DNA of 64,000 bases from Thereva unica (taxonomy: Eukaryota > Arthropoda > Insecta > Diptera > Therevidae): contig CATLJY010000866.1 of assembly GCA_949987705.1 (NCBI GenBank), positions 59,627 to 123,626 on the forward strand. The letters run 5' to 3'. The stretch's first letter is position 1; each line of letters opens with the position of its first letter. The notes beneath the pieces were generated by a model. That model did not search any database and was not told the DNA's origin. It worked only from the letters and a program-made list of their open reading frames with translations. A program made the translations under genes and the position numbers. Shown piece by piece: positions 44,601 through 52,514 of the stretch.

Positions 44601-45571
44601 TAATCGGATTATCTTTTGAGTAGTCAAATTCGAGAGGTTGATTTGGTATCTGCACGCCATTCACTGATAAATTGAATCTGGTAATGTTGTTATGTTTAAA
44701 GTTGAAGGGGTTCTTTGTTCTTCTGCCAGTGTAAGCATCATTGTCCACCATACCAAAAATTATTAAGTTCGGTAACTGTCCGATGACGATATTATCCAGT
44801 GAAAGTGTGAATGTGTTTGCTGGAATAGTGTAACTTTTAACTTCAACTCGCTTGTATGGGTATATGGCGTTTGATCGCTGTAAAACTGTCTCATGTGCTA
44901 ATAAAATATTCGGATTAACTGTCACGTGATTCATATACATGGTTGCATCCAAGATTTTTAATAGTGGTGAGTCGGTCCCGTCCGTGGATAAAATATAAAA
45001 TTCTGGTTTTTCAAGCGATAAAACTACACGTAAATCGACACCGTTTAATAGCAACTTATCCTGATTAAATAAATCAGTATGGACTTTGCCCATCAATTCA
45101 ACTACATTACTTTTATTGAAAAGTTTCTGACGATCTAAATAGCCTTGATGTAATTCAGCAACGGGTTTATCGATATCTGCAATTTCCGCGTCATCTTTGT
45201 CAAGATACCAGCCGACCGACTCCAAATGGGTAGATACCGCATCTTTGCCGTAATTTAATAAATTTTCAATATAAGCGCGGTAATTTTAATTGTGATCGGT
45301 TTGAGCAATTGGTTTTCCATTTAAATATACGGTCATCACCATCATCTCGATAAAATTCTTCTTTTCCATCTTTTATTTTAATTAACTGCAGTTTTAAACG
45401 AAGATAGATGCTAGATAAATCACGATATGTATCTCCATGACCCAAAGTTACAAACTCTAGAACGGAGGAGTTGTCGAGCGAGGCTATTGGCTTATATGCT
45501 ACTTCTTCTGTTTTCAAAATATTGCTCTGAACTGGTGGTGGTGTTGAAAAAAGATCCAATTCTGATTTCAT
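44536..45571 (-). pseudogene. Polinton major capsid protein, broken
   Basis: Double jelly-roll hexon-like protein. The N-terminus (45571-45300) reads MKSELDLFSTPPP and GHGDTYRDLSSIYLRLKL, typical of Polinton capsids. At about 45310 some family-conserved sequence is missing and the frame shifts; a stop follows about 40 bp later in the restored register. The large middle part (45225-44570) reads ESVGWYLDKDDAEIADID and TFTLSLDNIVIGQLPNLIIF. The C-terminal jelly-roll end is absent and the frame runs into the protease region. Roughly 345 codons remain of 400-450. No functional capsid can come from this copy. Confidence 0.88.
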
Positions 45572-45586
45572 GCATTCTTTGTACGA

Positions 45587-46105
45587 CTATTTATCAAATA
45601 TGTCCAGTATACGTTTACGTATCTTTCGTTTTGTTTTCAAAACTCTTGCTTTTATTCCTTTTCTTTGATTTTCAGTTTTACAATTTCTCGACCGTTTAGG
45701 TGTTTTTCCACGTCTTTTGCGTTTAACAGCTGGTTTTAAATGTAGAGTTGTAAACGGATTGGGTCTTTTTATACCTGCACCCTTCATTCCGTCAAACAGT
45801 TTATTTATACCTTTCTGAGCTAAATCTTGAACAACAACTCGACCTTGTTCTTTTAAAATATCTTTAACTGATTTGCTGTTGATGTTTTTATCCTGTATTA
45901 TAGCTTGTCCTGTTTTTACAACCTGTTGTGCCAATGTTTTTAATCCTGATGTAGCTATGGGTTTTAAGTGTCGAAATAATGCACTGAAGAAGCTACCGAT
46001 ACCTCTTCCACGTTGATAAATAACTGGACCACGATATAATTCTCCAATATCTGACAGGCCGCCGCCGCTTTGTATTAAATAATAACGTGTATAATAGGAA
46101 TCCAT
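45587..46105 (-). CDS. Polinton minor virion protein, pVI-like, 172 aa
   Basis: Intact frame. The N-terminus has SGGGLSDIGELYRGPVIYQR followed by GRGIGSFFSALFRHLKP, a glycine-rich then amphipathic segment typical of the internal minor capsid protein next to the capsid gene in Polintons and adenovirus-like elements. The C-terminal third is strongly basic (AVKRKRRGKTPKRSRN). It lies 15 bp upstream of the capsid gene on the same strand. Role in capsid assembly or membrane disruption is inferred from this layout, not shown. Confidence 0.7.
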   Translation of the reverse strand: MDSYYTRYYLIQSGGGLSDIGELYRGPVIYQRGRGIGSFFSALFRHLKPIATSGLKTLAQQVVKTGQAIIQDKNINSKSVKDILKEQGRVVVQDLAQKGINKLFDGMKGAGIKRPNPFTTLHLKPAVKRKRRGKTPKRSRNCKTENQRKGIKARVLKTKRKIRKRILDIFDK

Positions 46106-46162
46106 CTCGTAATTCTATTTATACTATGCAAGAACAGCCTGTTGCACAAATATTTATAGTTT

Positions 46163-46566
46163 TTATTGTCTTTTAAAATGTAGCATTGTAGGAATATAAC
46201 TTGTTTTAAAGTCCACTAACTCACCTTGATGATCAGTTATTTTTATAGAAATACTTTCAATAAAAGTTTTTTCAATGGGACAGTATTCTACATGTTCAAA
46301 TCTTAATATAGTACCACACTGAATCGGTATTATTCGTAGATATCTTACTAGTTTGTCGCCTATAGCTCTAGGTTGAATAATATCAGTGTATATATGCATT
46401 ATATTTTTCTCAGAGCAATTTTTTATAGCTTCTTGTGTACTTCTTGGTAATCGCAACATCAATTCTTTAATTGAAGACTCCAATTCCAAAACTGCTTCAT
46501 TCCATTTTGAAAAATCAGTGAGGTAGTGGCAGTTTTGGTCTCTGAAGAGAACTTTTGAACGAACCT
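46163..46566 (-). pseudogene. Penton (minor capsid) C-terminal fragment
   Basis: Open frame without an ATG of its own. It contains NIMHIYTDIIQPRAIGDKL, LRIIPI, and ISIKITDHQGELVDFKTSY, which match the second half of the Polinton penton jelly roll. The N-terminal half lies at 47475-47984, separated by about 900 bp. Its upstream part falls in the left arm of an inverted duplication (46472-46524 against 46679-46733). Confidence 0.75.
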
Positions 46567-46733
46567 GTTATCCATTTCATAGCTAAACTTGCTAAATATA
46601 TGTTAACCAAGCTGCGAAACTGAAAAAAGTTGACAAGATTTGTTGGAGGAGTTTGTTTTAAGGTCGAAACCGCGATTGCCTTACTGATTTTTCAAAATGG
46701 AAGGAAGCAGTTTTGGAATTGGAGTCTTCAATT
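46472..46733. repeat. Inverted duplication of about 54 bp inside the penton region
   Basis: 46472-46524 and 46679-46733 are reverse complements with two or three mismatches, separated by about 155 bp. The right arm encodes the same penton peptide (TDFSKW..AVLELESSI) on the plus strand, so a short penton piece has been copied in inverse orientation. Confidence 0.85.
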
Positions 46734-47474
46734 GTTGTATCAAGAGAATTAATTTTTTCCATTATTGACATATGCTCTTGGCGTAAGCCTGCAGTGTCAA
46801 ATGACTCTTTTATTTCTGTCAACAATGCATCAGGATTACGTTTGTTTTCAGGTGTTTGTAGAAATACATCTGTGATGAAGTTTGACGGATTATCTATGTT
46901 TGTATTAATAGGTACTGGTGTAGATAAAAATTCGCCCGAGCTTTGTTTTTCATATGGGACCTGCAAAATTTCACTGTTTTTAGTTATTTTCCGTTGCTCG
47001 GGTGTCTTTGCTTTGAGTGAATCTTTCTTCAGTCTATTCAATATTTCAAAAATTGTATTTTTAATTTCAATAATTCGTTTATATTTTTCTTCCTCGCTAA
47101 GTTGTTTATCGTCAAAGTGTAAATTGGCTAAAAGCAATGTCATGAGATCTTTAACATTCAGGTGTGAGGGTAGTGGTTTTTTTATTTTTATCGTAACACC
47201 CAATTCCTCTAAACGGAGTTCGAATATCTACATCATGCTTCTTTTCACTACCTTTTTTCTCTTTATTTTCAGCTGTTTTTATGCTAGCCGTTGGATGTGT
47301 ATAATTGTCTATTGTATTCTTCAAAACAGGATGTTTCTATTCTTCCTAGGAACTTGACCAAATACATCATCAACAAAATCTTCAATTGATTCATAGTTCT
47401 TATATTTTAAAACAACGTTTTCTGAAGCCTTTTTTTCTTGATATATGTGCAAAATGTATTCGTCTGGCTCCTGC
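46658..47474 (-). pseudogene. Decayed Polinton gene of unknown function
   Basis: Three consecutive open segments in different frames suggest one broken gene. The first starts at an ATG overlapping the end of the penton N-part (MYKQEPDEYILHIYQEKK, about 47481-47330). The second runs about 47340-47155 (DVDIRTPFRGIG). The third is the 181-codon frame 46658-47203 (LPSHLNVKDLMTLLLANLHF, EEEKYKRIIEIKNTIFEIL), whose last residues come from the inverted duplication. Not recognised; helical and charged. It separates the two penton parts. Confidence 0.5.
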
Positions 47475-47984
47475 TTATACATAGTTTATTTCGGGGATAA
47501 CTTCATTAAAGTGGTCATCTTCTAAGCGCTTCCACATTTTCGATTTAACATCATTCATGGTATACCATGAAGGTGTAACTGCATTATAAAATGTTAATAA
47601 AAATGCTGAAAGGTTTATTTGTCCAGGTCTGTAACTAACTTGTTCAAGATTTTCTGGTGTCCATTCAAGTTTTACATTTTCATTTATTTTGATGCTAAGT
47701 ATTTTAAAATTCTTTTGATGCTGCTTTCTAGTTTCCTTTAACTGGTCATATTCACGCCTCACTCGTTTACGCACATTTCCCCCGTTGTTGGAGATTGCTC
47801 GTTTTGTTATTTCAAAATTTGGTAATGCAATTTCAGTTATTCCAACACGCCAGTTCCCATGAAACTTGCACGGTTTAGCAAGTGTATTTGTAAAAGCCGA
47901 TAGCGTATTTTCCGGGTAAAATTGCATAGAGTTATTACTTAAAAGACATACGTAAAAATCATTTTCTTTTATTTCCACTGGCAT
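47475..47984 (-). pseudogene. Penton (minor capsid) N-terminal fragment, 169 aa
   Basis: ATG at 47984, 4 bp after the preceding gene. It contains FYVCLLSNNSMQFYPENTLS, AFTNTLAKPCKF and NWRVGITEIALPN, characteristic of the first strands of Polinton penton proteins. The frame ends at INYV without the second half, which sits at 46163-46566. The penton is therefore split and probably dead. Confidence 0.75.
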
Positions 47985-47987
47985 TGT

Positions 47988-48791
47988 TTACAGTCTTTCC
48001 CAAGCAATGTCCGACGTACTTGTAGTTCTATCCTTTTTGGTCTTCAGACGCTCACTCTGTCTAACACCGAGCTTACGTAAAGGAAATGAAAGCATATATT
48101 GACCAGATTCTAGCGGAGAGGGTATTAATATAGACTGTTTCTGGACTGCTTTTTGTTTTTCACTTTGTTCTAATGCTTCTATATGTTCGCTAGCTTCATC
48201 GGCAGTCATATTCGTAGGTACAGTATACTGCGTTACACCATCCTCAGCTGTGATTATTTTATAATCCTTTTCACGTGCATTAGGTGGAGCTGTTGTTCTT
48301 AGTAATTTTGGTGGTGGCCTTAGAGTTTTTGCTATTCCGCTAGCTGATAATCGTCTTTTGGCGGCTGGTGATAAAGATCTTCTTGGCGGGGTTATGTTAT
48401 GTGCTTCTTCAAAGACTTCTTCTTCGGTTAGGAAATCCTTTGCTGGTGGTAGTGAAGTCTGTGTTAACACATTATCTTTAAATATAATTTTCGTTTGTGT
48501 GGTACTATCTCTTAAACTTTTTTGTTTGACATTATGTTCACGTGGCAAGTAAAAATTTGTTTCTTTATCCAACGTTCGTTTGGATTTCCGATTGTGATTT
48601 AAAAATGAAATTAGTTGGTTTCGATAGCCATACCATTTTTCGGAATCATTCATGTCTTTATTCTGTAGTATTTTATTCATTGCTCTATCAAAAATGGATT
48701 GATTTGCAGTCATTTCAATTTCATCTTTAAGCCTGTTGTAAACCTCTGGCGACAGAAGTAGCATCTTGTTAAGTCCATTATTTCTATGCAT
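47988..48791 (-). CDS. Polinton protein of unknown function, 267 aa
   Basis: ATG at 48791 (MHRNNGLNKMLLLSPEVYNR), overlapping the 3' end of the pX-like gene by 8 bp; the longer frame uses a non-ATG codon. The N-terminal helical domain has LSPEVYNRLKDEIEM and DSEKWYGYRNQLISFLNH, a pattern seen in proteins of insect Polintons. The C-terminal half is proline, serine and lysine rich (ITPPRRSLSPAAKRRLS). Intact. Function unknown; its place between pX-like protein and penton suggests a virion or scaffold role. Confidence 0.7.
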   Translation of the reverse strand: MHRNNGLNKMLLLSPEVYNRLKDEIEMTANQSIFDRAMNKILQNKDMNDSEKWYGYRNQLISFLNHNRKSKRTLDKETNFYLPREHNVKQKSLRDSTTQTKIIFKDNVLTQTSLPPAKDFLTEEEVFEEAHNITPPRRSLSPAAKRRLSASGIAKTLRPPPKLLRTTAPPNAREKDYKIITAEDGVTQYTVPTNMTADEASEHIEALEQSEKQKAVQKQSILIPSPLESGQYMLSFPLRKLGVRQSERLKTKKDRTTSTSDIAWERL

Positions 48792-49143
48792 ATTTTTCAA
48801 TTAATGAGCCAATAACTCCTGATAGTACACTTCCTAATAAAACTGGTAAATAACCTCCTCGTTGCACTAGTATTTTACGCTGTTTAGCAACAGATCTCTT
48901 TGCGCAAATCAATTTACGCATGTCCTTTTTATACTTACACAGTGAGTTGTAGATATTTCCATGCGGCATGTGGTTACCTTTTAAGGTGTTGAGTGTAATT
49001 TCACAAAGAGTTTTTATAACCTTAGCATTTAGGTCAGCATTTTGTATGATGGACTTTCTCAGATTTGGTTTAGCCTTTTTAAGCACATATAGCATATGCT
49101 TGTTCTCCCTTAATCGTTTCATTCGTGACGCCATTCTTACCAT
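48784..49143 (-). CDS. Polinton pX-like small basic virion protein, 119 aa
   Basis: ATG at 49143. A very basic helical body (SRMKRLRENKHMLYVLKKAK, KDMRKLICAKRSVAKQRK) is followed by a glycine-rich hydrophobic tail (GGYLPVLLGSVLSGVIGSLI). This layout is typical of the pX-like core protein of Polintons and adintoviruses. It likely binds DNA inside the particle or acts on membranes; inferred from family resemblance only. Intact. Confidence 0.72.
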   Translation of the reverse strand: MVRMASRMKRLRENKHMLYVLKKAKPNLRKSIIQNADLNAKVIKTLCEITLNTLKGNHMPHGNIYNSLCKYKKDMRKLICAKRSVAKQRKILVQRGGYLPVLLGSVLSGVIGSLIEKYA

Positions 49144-49162
49144 TTAAAGAGTTCTGCGGGCA

Positions 49163-49807
49163 AAAACAGGTTACAAAGTGTTTATTAAATATATCAGTAC
49201 GAAATCTTAAGACGTCGTTAATGTCCTGAGTTAAATCAATTAGCAAATATCCGTAAGGCATTTGAGTTATCTCTTTATATATTTTCACAAGTTCTAAATT
49301 ATTTTCTGGGTAAATTTGTCAGGCCAGATGTGTAAATTGACTTTTATCCCGGGGGTTTTTAAATACAACAAGATATTTACAATTGAGCGATATATCACGA
49401 CTGAATTTTCCCTAATGGAATACGTTTTGTGTCACTGAGAAATTACGATGATGAGACCCCTTAGTGAATAGTTCACAAACTTCTTTACTATATGCATTTA
49501 ACATCATGTCATCTATAACAATCAACGTTGGTTCGTTTACGTGATTTACAAACTCCTCCGGTATAGCATTTAAATATTCAATATTTTGTAGTTCAATATC
49601 TGTTGGCAGTGCACCGTGTTCTGCATTACACCAAATGTTTCTAATTTGTGGATATATAAATACCTTATTAGTATTAAGAAGATTTTTTATAAATGTTGTT
49701 TTCCCGCATCCCGAAGGCCCCGCAACCATCATTGTAAACGGATGATTAAACCTGATCATTCTTGTTTTGTATATAAACTGGTTATTCAATTGCAGGTATT
49801 TATACAT
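49163..49807 (-). pseudogene. Polinton packaging ATPase (FtsK/HerA type), broken
   Basis: Genome-packaging motor. Start ATG at 49807 (MYKYLQLNNQFIYKTRM). Walker A GPSGCGKT and Walker B TLIVIDDMM are present, then ELFTKGSHHRNFSV. Two residues or so expected before TQNVFH are missing. A TAG at 49412-49414 then stops the frame. The same frame continues as GKFSRDISLNCKYLVVFKNP to about 49320. A shift leads to the C-terminal part (QMPYGYLLIDLTQDINDVLR, near 49255). The ATG lies 9 bp from the divergent integrase ATG at 49816, so the two genes share a very short promoter region. Confidence 0.88.
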
Positions 49808-49815
49808 TCTGCACA

Positions 49816-50730
49816 ATGAGCAGAAGACAGATAATCAACGAACTGCATAAACCAGTGCGAAAAAATTTTAAACGTCGACATGTCACTACCAAAGGTATAG
49901 ATGATTTGTGGCAGGCAGACTTGGTCGAAATGGGTTCTTACTCATCAGAAAATCAGGGGTTTCGTTTTCTTCTCACTGTATTTGATACCTTTTCAAAGTA
50001 TGCATGGACACTGCCTTTAAAATCTAAAAAGGCATCAGAAGTTGTAAAAGCATTGCAGTCGATTTTTAATACAGGACGCATTCCAAGAAATTTACAAACC
50101 GATGATGGAAAAGAATTTTTTAATAAACCGTTTCGTCAACTGATCAAATATTACGAAATAAACCATTATTCCAGCTACAGTACTTTGAAAGCCTCGATTG
50201 TAGAAAGATTTAACAGAACGCTGAAAAATATGATGTGGAAAGAATTCAGCATGAATGGCAATTATCACTGGATTAGCATGTTGACCAAGTTGACAGACGA
50301 CTACAATACAACGAAACATCGTGCGATTAAGATGAGACCTGTAGATGTTGGGCTGCATAACGAAAAACGTTTATTATCAGTGTATAATTACCCCAAAATA
50401 AAGTCAAAGTCTAAATACAAAGCAGGTGATTTTGTCCGTATAAGTAGACATAAACATGTATTCGAAAAAGGCTATACACCTAATTGGTCCACAGAGATAT
50501 TTAAAATAAAAGAAGTTAAACCTGTTTACCCGACAACATATGTTCTCGAAGATTACCAAGGAAATATAATTCAAGGTCGATTTTATGAACCAGAAATAGC
50601 TCCTGTGAAAAACCCTGATGTTTATTTAGTAGAAAAGGTTATAAAAAGACGCGGTAATCAAGTTCTAGTGAAGTGGCTTGGTTTTCCTTCAAAACACAAT
50701 ACTTGGATTAATATAAAAGACGTGATATAA
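49816..50730 (+). CDS. Polinton integrase with C-terminal chromodomain, 304 aa, intact
   Basis: Retroviral-type DDE integrase that inserts the element. Catalytic residues: D35 (DLWQADLVEM), D96 (LQTDDGKEF) and E130 (ASIVERFNRT). A basic DNA-binding region with KYKAGDFVRISRHKHVFEKG follows. Residues about 267-304 form a chromodomain-like end (VEKVIKRRGNQVLVKWLGFP, then NTWINIKDV), which in some families tethers integration to modified histones. Complete from ATG to TAA, no frame damage, unlike most of the capsid block. Divergent from the ATPase gene; the BIR gene starts 21 bp downstream. Confidence 0.93.
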   Translation: MSRRQIINELHKPVRKNFKRRHVTTKGIDDLWQADLVEMGSYSSENQGFRFLLTVFDTFSKYAWTLPLKSKKASEVVKALQSIFNTGRIPRNLQTDDGKEFFNKPFRQLIKYYEINHYSSYSTLKASIVERFNRTLKNMMWKEFSMNGNYHWISMLTKLTDDYNTTKHRAIKMRPVDVGLHNEKRLLSVYNYPKIKSKSKYKAGDFVRISRHKHVFEKGYTPNWSTEIFKIKEVKPVYPTTYVLEDYQGNIIQGRFYEPEIAPVKNPDVYLVEKVIKRRGNQVLVKWLGFPSKHNTWINIKDVI

Positions 50731-50751
50731 AACCTGTTACACTCATTCAAA

Positions 50752-51141
50752 ATGATAAACTTGAAAAAAGAATACGATCGTTTGAAAACATTCGATAATC
50801 TAGCAGTAGACTTAGATACAGCAGACCAGCTAGCGAAAAGTGGATTTTTTTACACAAACATCAAAGACAGTGTTCAATGTTACTTTTGTTCTCTTCAGAT
50901 AAATGCTATGAGTTGCGCATCGGATGTAGATTTCGATCATAGACATCGTTCACCACACTGTATCTATGTTAATAGGATAGACGAATGCGGACGATTCAAA
51001 GATCATCTAGCACCACTTACAGAACAACCTAAATCAAAACCCATACTTTGGCCTTTCAACACTTTGAAAATTTTAGCTGGTATTTTATTCGTTCTAGCAA
51101 TTCATTATTATTTCCATGAGCAGATAAGAGGGAGAAAATAA
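50752..51141 (+). CDS. BIR-domain protein with C-terminal membrane anchor, 129 aa
   Basis: One complete BIR (inhibitor-of-apoptosis repeat) at about residues 9-74. R10 and F14 are followed by LAKSGFFYT, DSVQCYFCSLQ and FDHRHRSPHC. The zinc ligands C43, C46, H63 and C70 keep the exact BIR spacing C-x2-C-x16-H-x6-C. There is no RING. Residues about 107-121 (ILAGILFVLAIHYYF) form one hydrophobic helix near the C-terminus, followed by HEQIRGRK, as in tail-anchored proteins. It is likely anti-apoptotic or interferes with caspases, at a membrane; this is inferred from family. It starts 21 bp after the integrase stop and looks intact. Confidence 0.88.
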   Translation: MINLKKEYDRLKTFDNLAVDLDTADQLAKSGFFYTNIKDSVQCYFCSLQINAMSCASDVDFDHRHRSPHCIYVNRIDECGRFKDHLAPLTEQPKSKPILWPFNTLKILAGILFVLAIHYYFHEQIRGRK

Positions 51142-51170
51142 GTTTCAATGAATGCCCACAAGTTAAATAT

Positions 51171-51323
51171 ATGGTAGTATGGAGTTTCGCATACAGACAA
51201 AGTAGGAAAGGACCATGGGAGCAGTATGCAGTGGATACATTTAGATTTAAAAACAGAATTTCACAACTGAGTGTAATAATAAATCCGGTTTTAGAAAATA
51301 AAATAAAAATGTTCAACAAGTAG
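51171..51323 (+). CDS. Small ORF at the Polinton right end, 50 aa
   Basis: ATG to TAG, MVVWSFAYRQSRKGPWEQYA onward, with charged and aromatic residues and no low complexity. It starts 29 bp after the BIR gene on the same strand. AATAAA-like signals near 51297 and 51301 overlap its end. Not recognised. It could be a small gene, the tail of a longer decayed gene, or chance. Confidence 0.35.
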   Translation: MVVWSFAYRQSRKGPWEQYAVDTFRFKNRISQLSVIINPVLENKIKMFNK

Positions 51324-52514
51324 CATATTGTTTTTTATTATGATCATTGCCTAGTCGTTTTTCAGGTTTTGTTTTGGAAGCCCACCTTCACTGACAGGTG
51401 ATTGACCTAGTTCCATGACCTAGAAAAAGTTCCCACGCTACAGGGGGCCCACTAACTACTTCTACACCTCCCATAGACATGATGTACCCGTCGAGCCAAC
51501 GAGTTTTCAACATTCGCCTCCAGGCCCCGCCACCGCCTCCACCCCCGCCGCCGCTCCTGCCCCCGTCGTCGCCATCGCCATCGCTAATACTTCCGCTGCA
51601 CTCCCCTCCACACCTCCGCACTCCAACTTTCACCTTCGCGGCGCACAAGTGGGCGTGCCTCACACACACAACAATAACAACGATGACCTTGATCTACTCA
51701 AACAATTAATACGTCTGGCGCACATTCCAAGGTCACCTACTTACCATAACTACAGGTTAATGACCTGTCAACCAATTGACATAATTACACGTGATTAATC
51801 ACCTTGACCTAATAGACCAGTGCAGATAATTTTTGAGAAAAAAAAAATTCTTAGCAGTATATGGAAGGTGGGAAAATATAGGATAAATGCTACTTAAACA
51901 AGGAAAAATCGAGAGCACCGTAGCAGATGACCGGAAAGGGGCGGGGGAGCCAAAATGTGAGTTTTAGGGGGTTAAACGTGTTTTTTTGCGATATCTGAGA
52001 AAAGTAGACCTCCTATCGAAAAACGTTAAATGTAAACGTTGTAGATAATTAAAAGATCTAGAGCTTTTGTTCAAACCATTTTTCGACATAACCTCAAAAA
52101 ATGGAGAAAAACGTCAAAAACCGAGTTTTTCGTTTATCATTTTTATCTTTCACAAAAATGATCCAATTTTAATGAAATTTGAGGAAAATGTAGATTTTCA
52201 TGTTTCGAAAAGGCCCTATTTTTTTCAAAGCGATTGGTTGTGTAGTTTTGTTTTTATGACCTTAATTTAAAAAAAAGGCCCCATTTTCAATCAAAAAAGT
52301 TGGCGAACGAATTTTTGATTTTGAAAATTTTGAAGACGGGTTTTTTTTTCGTTGAATCCTCTACTTTAAGATGGTGTAAAAAATGATAGTGTCACAATAG
52401 AAAAACATCGAGAAAAATTCGAAAAACCAAAAACATGCTTTTTCAAATATCGATTTTTCCGTAAACTTCGCTAATTATTTATCTCTCTTTGACATAAAGC
52501 TTTAAGAGTGGCGT
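51324..52514. other. Non-coding stretch between Polinton and Tc1 element
   Basis: 51403-51810 holds six TGACCT/AGGTCA half-sites. 51500-51620 is a C-rich stretch of CCG and CGT triplets whose proline-rich frame looks like low complexity. The rest is AT-rich with A and T runs and many AAAA/TTTT pairs. No gene is called. The Polinton terminus should lie near the start of this stretch. Confidence 0.5.
51403..51810. promoter_or_regulatory. Cluster of nuclear-receptor half-sites (TGACCT/AGGTCA)
   Basis: Exact half-sites at 51403, 51416, 51684, 51761 and 51805 (TGACCT) and at 51730 (AGGTCA). The first two form a direct repeat with 7 bp between. About 0.2 would be expected by chance in this length on both strands. 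Binding is not shown and a repeat origin is possible. Confidence 0.3.

Larger units (their letters stand above)
39982..51330. mobile_element. Maverick/Polinton (adintovirus-like) element, left end lost
   Basis: Gene content is diagnostic: protein-primed PolB, retroviral-type integrase, FtsK/HerA-type ATPase, adenain-like protease, double jelly-roll major capsid and penton. PolB and integrase are transcribed to the right, the morphogenesis block to the left. The left terminus is cut by a retroelement. The right terminus is probably just after 51323, but no terminal inverted repeat can be verified without the other end. Known Polintons are about 15-20 kb, so several kb may be missing. Several genes are broken, so this copy cannot be autonomous. 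Confidence 0.9.

Noticed and set aside
46472..46733. Polinton terminal inverted repeat
   Set aside because: The repeat is internal, carries penton coding sequence and lies between capsid-block genes.
46713..47357. 214-aa plus-strand frame
   Set aside because: Antisense to the decayed unknown gene; starts in the inverted duplication and has no family features.
51479..51709. Proline-rich 76-aa open frame
   Set aside because: Proline run comes from a CCG/CCC simple repeat; both strands are open here because of composition.
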